From NCBI GenBank assembly GCA_036488725.1, contig DASXHD010000139.1:1-64000 (forward strand): a DNA stretch of 64,000 bases. Reading direction: 5' to 3'. Positions within the stretch are counted from its first letter, which is position 1; every line of letters starts with the position of its first letter. The DNA comes from DASXHD01 sp036488725. GTDB taxonomy: Bacteria; Myxococcota_A; Polyangia; Polyangiales; Polyangiaceae. This document shows, one piece after another, positions 32,456 to 41,316 of this stretch. A program made the position numbers and the translations under genes. The notes under the pieces were generated by a model that worked only from the letters and a program-made list of their open reading frames with translations, was not told the DNA's origin and ran no database searches.

Positions 32456-34002
32456 GCGAAATAATCCTCCGGTGAAGTCGCGTCCGCGCCGCGCGCGACG
32501 CCGGCGAAGGCGAGCACCGCGCTCACGACGATGGCGAGGACGAGATTCGACACGAGCGCCCAGAGCGCAGCGTACCCCGGCACGACGAGCGCGCCGAGCT
32601 TCAGCGCGTAAATCGTCGAGGTGAACCCGCGCGTCCAGCACATCCACGTGCCGACGATCATGCCGCACGCCCAGCCCGCCAGGAGGCCGAAGCGATGAAG
32701 ACGCGCCGTGTAGAGACCGAGCACGAGCGCCGGGAGCGTTTGGAGAATCCACACGCCGCCGAGGAGCTGGAGCTGAATCGCGTATTTTTGCGGCAGAAAA
32801 ACGACGAACGCGAGCGCGCCGAACTTCACGAGGAGCGAGACGATCTTCGCGACGCGCGACTCTTCGCGATCGGTGCAGTCGCGCCGCAGATATTCTTTGT
32901 AGACGTTGCGCGTGAAGAGGTTCGCGGCGGCGATCGACATGATCGCCGCCGGCACGAGCGCGCCGATGGCGACCGCCGCGAACGCGAACCCGGCGAACCA
33001 CGCGGGGAACGCGTGAAGGAAGAGCGCGGGCACCGCGAAGTTCGGGCCGTAGCGCTGAAAGAGCGGCGCGTACTCGGGCATCTTCCCGACGCCGGCGGCG
33101 ATCGCCATGTAACCGAGCAGCGCGATGAGACCGAGGAGCAGCGAATACGCGGGCAGGATGGCTGCGTTACGACGAATCACGTCGCGCCCGTTCGACGACA
33201 AAACGCCGGTGACCGAGTGCGGATAAAGAAAGAGCGCGAGCGCCGACCCGAGCGCGAGCGTCGCGTACGCGGCGCTCTGCCCGAGGCTGCCGCCGTGCGG
33301 CGGCGCGAAGATGAGCTTGTCGGCCGGCACGGCGTGAAAGACGTTGCCGTATCCGCCGAGGCGCGCCGGGACCACGATGACCGCCGCGATGACCGCGATG
33401 TAGATGATCGCGTCTTTCACGACGGCGATCATCGCCGGCGCGCGGAGCCCGCTCGAATACGTGTAAGCTGCAAGTATCGCGAAGGCGACGACGAGCGGCA
33501 AATCGGCCGCGAGCCCGCCCGATCCGCCGAGGCCCATCGCGCCGAGCACGACTTGAATGCCGACGAGCTGGAGCGCGATGTACGGCATCGTCGCGAGGAT
33601 TCCGGTCGCGGCGACCACGAGCGCGAGCGAGCCGCTGCCGTAACGCCCGCGCACGAAATCGGCGGCGGTGATGTACCCGTGCTTGCGCGACACCGACCAG
33701 AGCCGCGGCATCACGACGAAGACGAACGGATACGTGATGACCGTGTACGGAAGCGCGAAGAAGCCGATCGCGCCCGCGCCGAACACGAGCGCCGGCACCG
33801 CGACGAACGTGTACGCGGTGTAGAGATCGCCGCCGAGCAAGAACCACGTGACGACCGTGCCGAAGCGGCGTCCGCCGAGGCCCCACTCGTGGAGCTGATC
33901 GAGATCGCCTCGCCGCCATCGCGCGGCGAAGAATCCGATCACCGTGACGAGCAAAAAAAGGACGACGAAGACGACGAGCGCGGGAACGTTGACGCCCTTC
34001 AT
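32452..34002 (-). CDS. Na+/solute symporter (SSS family), monocarboxylate-type
   Basis: A 516-residue membrane protein with about 13 transmembrane helices. The family hallmarks are visible: HEWGLGGRRFGTVVTWFLLG in the first part, GYITAADFVRGRYGS, then the central Gly-rich helices (IALQLVGIQVVLGAMGLGG) and SALALFLYPHSVTGVLSS. SSS transporters couple Na+ influx to uptake of organic acids, sugars or amino acids. Start ATG 34002 overlaps the stop of the DUF3311 protein (ATGA), which is the usual partner of MctP/YjcG-type monocarboxylate symporters. That supports an organic-acid substrate. Confidence 0.9.
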   Translation of the reverse strand: MKGVNVPALVVFVVLFLLVTVIGFFAARWRRGDLDQLHEWGLGGRRFGTVVTWFLLGGDLYTAYTFVAVPALVFGAGAIGFFALPYTVITYPFVFVVMPRLWSVSRKHGYITAADFVRGRYGSGSLALVVAATGILATMPYIALQLVGIQVVLGAMGLGGSGGLAADLPLVVAFAILAAYTYSSGLRAPAMIAVVKDAIIYIAVIAAVIVVPARLGGYGNVFHAVPADKLIFAPPHGGSLGQSAAYATLALGSALALFLYPHSVTGVLSSNGRDVIRRNAAILPAYSLLLGLIALLGYMAIAAGVGKMPEYAPLFQRYGPNFAVPALFLHAFPAWFAGFAFAAVAIGALVPAAIMSIAAANLFTRNVYKEYLRRDCTDREESRVAKIVSLLVKFGALAFVVFLPQKYAIQLQLLGGVWILQTLPALVLGLYTARLHRFGLLAGWACGMIVGTWMCWTRGFTSTIYALKLGALVVPGYAALWALVSNLVLAIVVSAVLAFAGVARGADATSPEDYFA

Positions 34003-34193
34003 CGTCGCGTCGCCCAGTAGACGGCGCCCGTGATCACCGCGCCGAGGAGGATCCAGACGAACTGGTACCAATAAAAAAACGGAAAGCCGAAGAGCTCTGG
34101 ATCGCTTCGGAGATAAATCGGCACCGCGAGCATGCCGACGAACGGCACGAGCAAGAGCGCGTACCAACCCCACCGCTCACGGACCGGCTCCAC
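33999..34193 (-). CDS. DUF3311-family small membrane protein
   Basis: A 64-residue protein, GTG start 34193, with two transmembrane helices (YALLLVPFVGMLAVPIYL and WYQFVWILLGAVITGAVYW). DUF3311 proteins occur next to MctP-type SSS symporters and are probably accessory subunits. Its stop overlaps the symporter start by four bases. It is divergent from the AtoE-like gene across 30 bp. Confidence 0.85.
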   Translation of the reverse strand: MEPVRERWGWYALLLVPFVGMLAVPIYLRSDPELFGFPFFYWYQFVWILLGAVITGAVYWATRR

Positions 34194-34223
34194 GCGGCGG
34201 CAGATTATGCGATTCTGCGCGCG

Positions 34224-35675
34224 ATGTCAGAAGAGCCGAGCTCGGCGCTCGCGCGGGTCGCGTCGCGCTTCACGGCGTGGACCGAGCGTTGGATTCCGGA
34301 TGCGTTCGTGTTCGCGCTGCTCGCGACGTTCGTCGTGCTCGTCGCGGGCGTCGCGTCGCGCGCCGGGCACGCGGGGCTCGCCGCAGCGACCGGCGAGGTC
34401 GTCGGCGCGTGGGGGCAAGGATTTTTCAGCGCCGCGATCTTGAAGTTCACGATCGAGATGGCGCTCGTCATCATCACCGGTTACGTCGTCGCGACGAGCC
34501 CGCCCGTCGGCCGTCTCATCGTGCGGCTCGCGTCGCTGCCGCGCGAGCCGCGCCGCGCGGTCGCGATGATCGCGATCTTCGCGATGGGCTCGTCGTGGCT
34601 CAATTGGGGTTTTTCGCTCGTCTTCAGCGCGATGCTCGCGAAAGAAGTCGCGCGTCGCGTGAAGGGCGTCGACTACCGCGCCGCTGCGGCCGCGTCATTT
34701 CTCGGGCTCGGGAGCGTTTGGGCGCAAGGCTTGTCGGGCTCGGCCGCGCTCCAGATGGCGACGCCGAGCGCGCTCCCGAAAGACATTCGCGCGATCGTCG
34801 CCGCGGGCGATCTCGTCCCCGGCGGAATGATCCCGCTCACGAAGACGATCTTCCTCTGGCAGAGCCTTCTCTCGGTCGTCGTGGAGATCGCGCTCGTGAC
34901 GGCCGTGATGTACCTCGCGACGCCGGTCGGAAAACGCGCGCGCACCGCGGAGCAAATGGGCATCGACCTCGGCGAGTCCCCGCTCGATCGTCCGGCGCCC
35001 GCGTCCAAGGGCACGCCCGGCGAAGCGCTCGAGCACTCGACCGTGCCTTCGATGCTCTTCGTCGTCCTCGCGACCGCGTACCTCGTTCGATATTTTCGTG
35101 CGGCGAGCGATCCGCTCTACGCGCTCGATCTCGATCGCATCAACCTCGCGTTCCTCACGATCGGCGTCGCGCTCCACGGAACGCCCGCGCGTTTGATGCG
35201 CGCCGTGAAAGAGGCGACGCCCGGCGTCTGGGGCGTCATCTTGCAGTTTCCATTTTACGGCGCGATCGCCGCGATCATCACGACGACGCATTTGAACGAG
35301 CACATCGCGCACGCGCTCGCGAAAATCGCAGGGGGACCTGCCGCGTTTCCCGGCGTCATCGCGGTCTACAGCTTGGTGCTCGGCGTGTTCGTGCCGAGCG
35401 GCGGCTCGAAGTGGGTCATCGAAGCGCCGTACGTGATGCAAGCCGCGCACGATCTCAAAGTGCACCTCGGCTGGATGGTCTCGGTCTACGACCTCGGCGA
35501 AGCGCTCGCGAATCTCGTGCAGCCGTTCTGGATGCTCCCGATTCTCGGCCTCTTCGGTCTGCGCGCGCGGGATGTGATGGGATACACGTTCCTCGTCTTC
35601 GTCGTGCTCGTCCCGGTCGTGCTCGTGATGGTGACCGTCTTCGGCCTCACGCTGCACTACCCGCTCGCGGGGTGA
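34224..35675 (+). CDS. Short-chain fatty acid transporter (AtoE family)
   Basis: A 483-residue membrane protein with about 12 transmembrane segments and typical AtoE features: an N-terminal WIPDAFVFALLATFVVLVAG, AMGSSWLNWGFSLVFSAML, GLGSVWAQGLSGSAALQMAT and FVPSGGSKWVIEAPYVMQAA. The family imports short-chain fatty acids such as acetoacetate or butyrate. It is divergent from the DUF3311/symporter unit with only 30 bp between starts, which suggests shared control and a joint role in organic-acid uptake. Confidence 0.9.
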   Translation: MSEEPSSALARVASRFTAWTERWIPDAFVFALLATFVVLVAGVASRAGHAGLAAATGEVVGAWGQGFFSAAILKFTIEMALVIITGYVVATSPPVGRLIVRLASLPREPRRAVAMIAIFAMGSSWLNWGFSLVFSAMLAKEVARRVKGVDYRAAAAASFLGLGSVWAQGLSGSAALQMATPSALPKDIRAIVAAGDLVPGGMIPLTKTIFLWQSLLSVVVEIALVTAVMYLATPVGKRARTAEQMGIDLGESPLDRPAPASKGTPGEALEHSTVPSMLFVVLATAYLVRYFRAASDPLYALDLDRINLAFLTIGVALHGTPARLMRAVKEATPGVWGVILQFPFYGAIAAIITTTHLNEHIAHALAKIAGGPAAFPGVIAVYSLVLGVFVPSGGSKWVIEAPYVMQAAHDLKVHLGWMVSVYDLGEALANLVQPFWMLPILGLFGLRARDVMGYTFLVFVVLVPVVLVMVTVFGLTLHYPLAG

Positions 35676-35676
35676 T

Positions 35677-38067
35677 TCAGTGAACGACGCCGCAGGAGCC
35701 GGTCGTGGTCGCCGAGGTGTTGTTGTCGGTGCGGCACTCGTGCCATGAGGGGTGCGCGACGTTCGTGTCGTCGACGACGGCGTAGAGCGGCTGCGAGCCG
35801 TCGGTCACGCCGGCCGGAGGATTGGCGAGGGTGAGGACGACGTTCTCCGATTGCGCGGAGTAGAGCACCTGCGTCGTCTTCGCTTTGCCGAGAAGCGTTC
35901 CCGTCGGCGGCGCGCCTTCGTAGAACCCGACGTCGATGCCGGCGGGCAGCGCGGCTTCGCCGATGTTGGTCACGGTCGCGACGAGCTCGTACGGGCTCGT
36001 GCAAACCGGACGCAGCGAGACGACCGCGTCGGGCGCGGCGAACTCGCTGCCGGGTTGTTTGTTTTGGCGGAAGTTGTTGAGGCCGGGCTGCGTCCAGTTC
36101 GCGAGCTCGCTCTTCGGGATCGTGCCGTCCTCGTTCACGTTGGTGATGTGATACGCGTGCTCGTTCCAGACGCGGCGCGTTCGCACCCATGCTTCGTCGG
36201 GGTCGCCGAAGATGCGCACGCCGGCCTGCGCGACGTTCTGCCCGTCGTTACACTGGATGGAGCCCTTCGCGTACGCGTTGGAGACGACGACGATGTCGGC
36301 GTGGCCGTCGTTGTCGACGTCGGCGATGATCGGATATTCGATCAGCGTCGCCGTCGTGTTGCACGTCGAGAACAAAACGTTGCCTGTCGGGCCGTCGTAG
36401 ATGCGAAGGTGAGTCTCGTCGGAGTAGACGACCTCGGCCTTGCCGTCGCCGTTGAAGTCGAAGACCGAGCTGCCCGTCGACGCCGACGAGCAGTCGTTGG
36501 TGGCCGCGGCCCACAAGATCGTGTTGGGTCCGGTGACCGCGGGGTTCACGAGCGATTTGCCGTCGAAGACGACGTAGCCGATTCCGCCCGCGGTGCCGAC
36601 GTCGGGCACGCCGTCGCCGTTGAAGTCGGCGACCGTCGGCGGGCCGCCGCCGTGCGTGTTGCCCCATGAGCCGACCGCGCACGTGTTGGTCGCGAATTTG
36701 GAGTTGATGTCGACCGGCGCGCGCACGACGTCGAATTTGTTCGCGGCCTGCGCGTCGTAACGCCAGACGAAGAGCGTGTGCGCGAGGTTGTCGATGACGA
36801 CGACCTCGGGCAAGCCTTTGCCCTCGAAGTCGGCGACCGCGGGCCACGGGCTTTTCCAGTCGGCCGTGTTCGCGAACGAATTCCCGGAGCCGAGCCCGGT
36901 GTCGACGAAGAGCGTTCCGTCGGCGTGATATCCGCGCGCGGCGGTGACGACGTCGAGCTGCCCGTCGTCGTCGAGATCGCTGATGACGAACGAGCTGTCG
37001 AGCGGCGTCGAGAACGCGTGCTTCAACGTGCCGGTCGCGCCGTCGAGGATGCCGCCTTCGACGATGACCTCGGCGAAGCCGTCGCCGTCGAGATCGGCGA
37101 TGCTCGGCATCACGCACGCTTCGGGCGCGCTCGACGTCCAGAATGGCGTGCCGTCGCCGTGGAGCGCGTGGACGTAGCCGTCGGTGCCGCAGATGACGAT
37201 TTCGTTTCCGGGTTTGCCGTCGATGTCGCCGCCGGCGATCTGCTTGCCCGGATCGACCACGCCCGGATAGCTCCACTTGTCGACCACGACGCCGCCGACG
37301 ATCGAGATCGCGTGAACCGTGCCCGGCCCGTGATATTGGCCGCTCGCGAACGTCGAGAAGACGATCTCCGGGATGTCCTTTTCGGTGACTTTGCCGTCGC
37401 AGTCGTCGTCGTCGAGCTCGATCACGATCGGCGCCATCATGACGTCGGTCGCGAACGGCGAGACGAGCTGGCCGCCCCACGCGTACTTGAGCGTCGGGTT
37501 GAACGTGCCGGCGCCGTGATAGTCGCATTGCTCGAGGCACGTGAGCGCGCCCGAGTCGGGCGTGCCGGCGTCGGGTGCGCAGAGCGGAGGCGTCGGAAGG
37601 CAGCGTCCATTTTTCTGCGTGGCGCCGCCGGTGCAACCGGCTTCGAGCGTCCCGGCGTCGTCGTCGCCGAGCGAGTAGTCGCAGTACTGGCCCTGCGGGC
37701 AATCGGTCGAGTCGAAGCAAGTGCCGCCGGGCGAAACGCATTTCTGAAACGAGCAGACCTCGCCGCTGCCGCAGCACGCGGTCCCGCACGCCGAAGACGC
37801 CGCGCAGCAGACGTCGTTGCCGGTGCACACGCCGCCGTCGCCGCAGGCTTGGCCGACCGCGCAGCCGCCGCCGCCGTCGCCGAATCCGAAACCGTCCACG
37901 CTCGCGTCGCCGCCGTTGCCGCCGCCGTCGTTCGCGTCGGCGAAGCTCGCGTCTCCGCCGCCGTCGAACACGTCCGAGCCGCTGTCTCCGCACGCGGCCA
38001 GCGCGCCCGCGACGACGATGGCCATGCTCGAGAGCGCAAAAAGCGAACGAACGGCAAAGGAGCTCAT
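35677..38067 (-). CDS. FG-GAP/VCBS repeat lipoprotein
   Basis: A 796-residue lipoprotein: lipobox LAAC (about residue 25), an Asp/Gly-rich linker, a Cys-rich knot (about 55-135), then FG-GAP/VCBS-type repeats with Ca2+-binding DxDxDG loops (ADLDGDGFAEVIVEGG, ADVDNDGHADIVVV, DFNGDGVPDVGTAGG, DFNGDGKAEVVYSDE) forming an integrin-like propeller. The C-terminus contains a CARDB-like domain (SPYELVATVTNIGEAALP ... AQSENVVLTL). It is an exported adhesion or matrix-type protein. ATG 38067 is preferred over 38082 because it directly precedes the signal peptide. Confidence 0.85.
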   Translation of the reverse strand: MSSFAVRSLFALSSMAIVVAGALAACGDSGSDVFDGGGDASFADANDGGGNGGDASVDGFGFGDGGGGCAVGQACGDGGVCTGNDVCCAASSACGTACCGSGEVCSFQKCVSPGGTCFDSTDCPQGQYCDYSLGDDDAGTLEAGCTGGATQKNGRCLPTPPLCAPDAGTPDSGALTCLEQCDYHGAGTFNPTLKYAWGGQLVSPFATDVMMAPIVIELDDDDCDGKVTEKDIPEIVFSTFASGQYHGPGTVHAISIVGGVVVDKWSYPGVVDPGKQIAGGDIDGKPGNEIVICGTDGYVHALHGDGTPFWTSSAPEACVMPSIADLDGDGFAEVIVEGGILDGATGTLKHAFSTPLDSSFVISDLDDDGQLDVVTAARGYHADGTLFVDTGLGSGNSFANTADWKSPWPAVADFEGKGLPEVVVIDNLAHTLFVWRYDAQAANKFDVVRAPVDINSKFATNTCAVGSWGNTHGGGPPTVADFNGDGVPDVGTAGGIGYVVFDGKSLVNPAVTGPNTILWAAATNDCSSASTGSSVFDFNGDGKAEVVYSDETHLRIYDGPTGNVLFSTCNTTATLIEYPIIADVDNDGHADIVVVSNAYAKGSIQCNDGQNVAQAGVRIFGDPDEAWVRTRRVWNEHAYHITNVNEDGTIPKSELANWTQPGLNNFRQNKQPGSEFAAPDAVVSLRPVCTSPYELVATVTNIGEAALPAGIDVGFYEGAPPTGTLLGKAKTTQVLYSAQSENVVLTLANPPAGVTDGSQPLYAVVDDTNVAHPSWHECRTDNNTSATTTGSCGVVH

Positions 38068-38154
38068 TGCCCCATGAATCAACGAAGCGCACCGACTGTC
38101 AACGTCCGCGCGCGAACAAAAATCTGCCGCGAGGAGGCAGTGTGCGCAAACGCG

Positions 38155-39561
38155 TCAGCGTTTCGTGCGACGCCTTGCGCCCATCAGGGCGAGGGCTGCG
38201 ATCGCGAGCGCGAGGACGCCGGGGCGCTCGCGGCTGCCGGCGACGCCGCACCCGCAGCCGCTGCTCGAGTCGTCGGTCGTCCCGCCGTCGGCCGTCGGCC
38301 CCGCGTCGTTGCCCGTCGAACCGCCGTCTTTGGCGGACCCGCCGTCACCGGGCGGCACGCCCGCGTCGCTCACGACCGTTCCGTATTCGAACGCGCCCAG
38401 GTCCGAGTTCGCCGCGCGCGGCGTCGCGCCGAGCGGATGCACGTACTCGAAGACCGGAACCAGCGAGAACGCATCCGCCGACCCGGGCGGCACTGCCTTG
38501 CCGATCGCCGGCGACCCCGCCTTCAAGTGATAATCGAAGCCGGCTTGGTCCACGAGCATCGGGTCGGTGCCGCTCATGTTGTCGCTCGAGAGCGCGCCCG
38601 TGCTCGACGGCGTGCCGGGCCCGACGAAAATGTTGTCGTGCGCGGTGAGCGTCCCGCCGCTGGCGACGTCGATGAACGTCCCGCCGGTGAAGTCGTTCAC
38701 CATCGTGTTGCTCACGACGAAGATGCGCTTGTCGGTGTTGTCGATGCCTTCTTCGCCGTACGCGACGAGGATCGAGTTGTCGGCGTTCGGCCCTTTTTCG
38801 ATCATGTTGCCCACGATGATCGCGAGCCCGCCGTTCGGCACGTCGACCTCGTAGCTGTCGCCGCCTTGCTGGCCGGTGATGCGGTTGTAGAGGACGTCGG
38901 TCTCGCGCGAGCGCGACTTGAAGAGGTGACCTTTGTCCTTGGTCGTGTCGGTCGAGATGTCGTGCGACCAATTGAACTGGAAGATCGTTTTATCGTAGCG
39001 AATCGTCGAGCTGTTTTTGCTGATGTAGACGTTGTGCGTGCAGCCGGATTGATCGCACTCGTCGCCCATCCCGTTGTGCGACAGCTCGGTGTACTCGATC
39101 GTGATCGTGCCGCCGTCGGTGAGCGGCGCGGCGAGGACGCCGTTCTGGTTGTCGTGAATGTTGCAGCCGTGAACGACGACGCCGTGGCCGGTGATGCGCA
39201 GCGCGGCGCCGTTGCCGCCTTCCGAGTCGTCGATGTGCGCGCCCGTCAGCTCGAGGTTCTCGACGCGCACGTCGTCGGCCGAGATGACGTAAATGCCTTT
39301 GTAATCGGCCGGATGATTCGTGCCCGAGAGATCGATCTTCGGTTGCCCGCCGACGCCCTTCAGCGTGACGCCGGCCGTGTTGATCTCGCACGAGTCCGTG
39401 TAGGGACCGCCCGAGACGTCGATCTCGTCGTTCGGTTGCGCGGCGGCGATGGCGGCGCAAGGCGTCGCGTACTGGCCGGGAACGGTGAGCGTGCCCGCGC
39501 GGGCCGCGGATGAAAGGAGAGCGACGGCGAGCGCAGCGGCGGAGACGACCGACGGTTTCAT
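38155..39561 (-). CDS. Right-handed beta-helix surface protein with MYXO-CTERM
   Basis: A 468-residue protein with an ordinary Sec signal peptide (cleaved after AARA), a parallel beta-helix from about 25 to 380 with repeated Asn/Gly/Asp turns (DDVRVENLELTGAHIDDSE, GNMIEKGPNADNSI, TAHDNIFVGPG), an Asp/Gly/Ser linker and a MYXO-CTERM tail (SSGCGCGVAG, hydrophobic helix, ARRRTKR). Beta-helices with this layout are common in polysaccharide lyases and pectinase-like enzymes, but no catalytic set is clear. The tag predicts export and surface anchoring. Confidence 0.9.
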   Translation of the reverse strand: MKPSVVSAAALAVALLSSAARAGTLTVPGQYATPCAAIAAAQPNDEIDVSGGPYTDSCEINTAGVTLKGVGGQPKIDLSGTNHPADYKGIYVISADDVRVENLELTGAHIDDSEGGNGAALRITGHGVVVHGCNIHDNQNGVLAAPLTDGGTITIEYTELSHNGMGDECDQSGCTHNVYISKNSSTIRYDKTIFQFNWSHDISTDTTKDKGHLFKSRSRETDVLYNRITGQQGGDSYEVDVPNGGLAIIVGNMIEKGPNADNSILVAYGEEGIDNTDKRIFVVSNTMVNDFTGGTFIDVASGGTLTAHDNIFVGPGTPSSTGALSSDNMSGTDPMLVDQAGFDYHLKAGSPAIGKAVPPGSADAFSLVPVFEYVHPLGATPRAANSDLGAFEYGTVVSDAGVPPGDGGSAKDGGSTGNDAGPTADGGTTDDSSSGCGCGVAGSRERPGVLALAIAALALMGARRRTKR

Positions 39562-39576
39562 GGCGTGATGGTAACG

Positions 39577-40170
39577 TCAGCGCGCGACGGCGTCGAACGG
39601 GCCCAAGCCCCAAGCCGCGTTGCCCTCCGGCGGCTCTTCATTCGATGCGCCGATCAACTTTGCGATCTTTCGAAACCCATCGTCACCCATCAGCGCGCGA
39701 AGTCGATCGGGATCGCCTTTTCGCAGCTTGCTGAAGTTGGAAAATCGGACGTCGAGCTCGTAGCGCTCGTCCTCGCACTCCCACGAGTGGTTCCCGATCA
39801 CCGCGATTTGCGCGGTCGTTCGGCCGTGGACGTGTGAAATTCCCGCTTCGTAAAAGCCGTAGACTACGCCGCGGAGCGTGGCGTTGCCGTGAACCTCGAG
39901 ATTGCCTTCGAGGAAAAGGTGACGCGCGGTGAGGTTGCCGCCGACGACGAGGGTCGCGGTCTCGTCGGTCGCGACGTTCCCTTTCACCTCGAGGTTGCCG
40001 GTCACGATGACGACCTTGCCGTCGTAGAGCGAGAGGTCGCCGTCGATCTTCAAGTCACCGTCGCGGATCGAAGCCTCGTCGACGCAGCCGCGAATGTCCT
40101 CGTCGGAGATCGCTTCGTCGATCTGCTCTTCGGTCGCTTCTTCGAGGCCGAGCGCACTGAAGTCGTCCAT
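39577..40170 (-). CDS. Bactofilin-like beta-repeat protein, hypothetical
   Basis: A 197-residue cytoplasmic protein. After an acidic N-terminus (EEATEEQIDEAISDED), residues about 40-110 form short repeating strands (DGDLKIDGDLSLYDGK, VTGNLEVKGNVATDE, VGGNLTARHLFLEG, NLEVHGNATLRG) with the Gly-Asn-Leu rhythm of polymer-forming bactofilins. The last third is helical and polar and includes RFSNFSKLRKGDPDR. It may be a bactofilin relative or a different beta-solenoid; function unknown. It is divergent from the jelly-roll lipoprotein with a ligase-like remnant between them. Confidence 0.65.
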   Translation of the reverse strand: MDDFSALGLEEATEEQIDEAISDEDIRGCVDEASIRDGDLKIDGDLSLYDGKVVIVTGNLEVKGNVATDETATLVVGGNLTARHLFLEGNLEVHGNATLRGVVYGFYEAGISHVHGRTTAQIAVIGNHSWECEDERYELDVRFSNFSKLRKGDPDRLRALMGDDGFRKIAKLIGASNEEPPEGNAAWGLGPFDAVAR

Positions 40171-40192
40171 GGCCGATTCGTATCACGGGGAG

Positions 40193-40330
40193 GAAGAGCG
40201 CGCGCGCGACGCCGAGTGCAAAACCTCGCCGATCGGATCGGTCATCACGTTCCGTTATCAGGAGCTCTCCGACGGCGGCGTTCCGCGATGCGTTGTTTGC
40301 CGCGCGATTGCAAATTGGTCGACGTGGTGA
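40193..40330 (+). pseudogene. Remnant resembling ATP-dependent DNA ligase C-terminus (OB fold)
   Basis: A plus-strand frame reads ERARDAECKTSPIGSVI, then the stretch GSVITFRYQELSDGGVPR at 40235-40288. That phrase is characteristic of the OB-fold end of bacterial ATP-dependent DNA ligases (IG(S/T)VIT(F/Y)RYQEL...G.PRFP). After PR the similarity stops and the frame ends at TGA 40328-40330. The rest of a ligase is absent on either side. This is best read as a decayed ligase tail; no start is inferred. Confidence 0.45.
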
Positions 40331-40358
40331 ATCTCGCGCGGCGGGATAGACTCTCTTC

Positions 40359-41315
40359 ATGGCGCGTGCGTGCGTGCTTCTTCTCTTCGTCGCGGTCGCC
40401 TGCGACGGCGGTCCCAGCGACGTTCCCGGCGGAGACGCGGCTGCCGCCGCCGACGTCACCGCCCCGCTCGCCGATGGCAGTTCTGCGGTCGACTCCGGCC
40501 CGGAAGCGAGCGGCAGCCCGACGCCGCAAGCGGGCGACACGATCGTCTTCGACGACGACTTCGAGACCGGCGATTTTTCCAAATGGAAAACCGCCGGCCA
40601 CATCACCTACGCCGAGGTCGCGGCGCGCTACATCGTCGACGCGACCGGAAATCAAAGCGGTCACTCCGCGCGCGTGACGATCGGCGCCGGCGACCCGCAG
40701 TACGGAATCAACGTCGCGTTCCTACCGGGGTATGACGAGCTCTATGTCCAATGGGACGTGAAGTTCTCGGCCGGCTTCGTCAACGACACGAACGACTGCT
40801 GCAGCGATCACCAAGTCGACATCTCCGGCAACCAGACGAACGACATGTGGACCTCGGACGGCACCGCGGGCATTCGTCCGAGCGGCACCGACTTCTTCAT
40901 CACGGGCGTCGACCCGGAGAGCCCCGGCACCGCCGGCTCGCGCTCGATCTTGGATCCGATGTTCTACACGTACTGGCCGGACATGCCGTGTCCGAGCAAC
41001 TACTCGTCGTCGAACCACGACTGCTACGGCGGCGTTCTCTTTCAGACCGCGCCGAAGGTCGACCTCGACGACGCGCAGTGGCATCGCGTCGTCTTCCACG
41101 GCAAAGCGAACACGGTCACGCCGTCGGTCGTCGCCGACGGTTTGCAAGAGGTGTGGATCGACGGCAAGAAAGTTCTCTCGCAAACCGGCATGCGCTGGCG
41201 AACCGCGAGCACGCTCGCGTGGAACCGAGTGAAGTTCGAGGACTACTTCAACGACCCGCCGACGACGACCGAGTACACCTGGTACGACAACGTTCTGATC
41301 TGGTCGCCGAACTGA
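40359..41315 (+). CDS. Jelly-roll (lectin/polysaccharide lyase-like) lipoprotein
   Basis: A 318-residue lipoprotein: lipobox VAC (about residue 15), an Ala/Asp/Gly linker to about residue 65, then a beta-sandwich domain (DDDFETGDFSKWKTAGHI, DELYVQWDVKFSAGFVND, WHRVVFHGKANTV, LQEVWIDGKKVLSQTGMRW, TTTEYTWYDNVLIW). The layout matches concanavalin/PL-14-like lyases and lectins. It is one of at least five such lipoproteins in the window (others at 43699, 44833, 49447, 50352). Probably binds or cuts polysaccharide at the surface; catalytic residues not identified. Confidence 0.8.
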   Translation: MARACVLLLFVAVACDGGPSDVPGGDAAAAADVTAPLADGSSAVDSGPEASGSPTPQAGDTIVFDDDFETGDFSKWKTAGHITYAEVAARYIVDATGNQSGHSARVTIGAGDPQYGINVAFLPGYDELYVQWDVKFSAGFVNDTNDCCSDHQVDISGNQTNDMWTSDGTAGIRPSGTDFFITGVDPESPGTAGSRSILDPMFYTYWPDMPCPSNYSSSNHDCYGGVLFQTAPKVDLDDAQWHRVVFHGKANTVTPSVVADGLQEVWIDGKKVLSQTGMRWRTASTLAWNRVKFEDYFNDPPTTTEYTWYDNVLIWSPN

Positions 41316-41316
41316 T

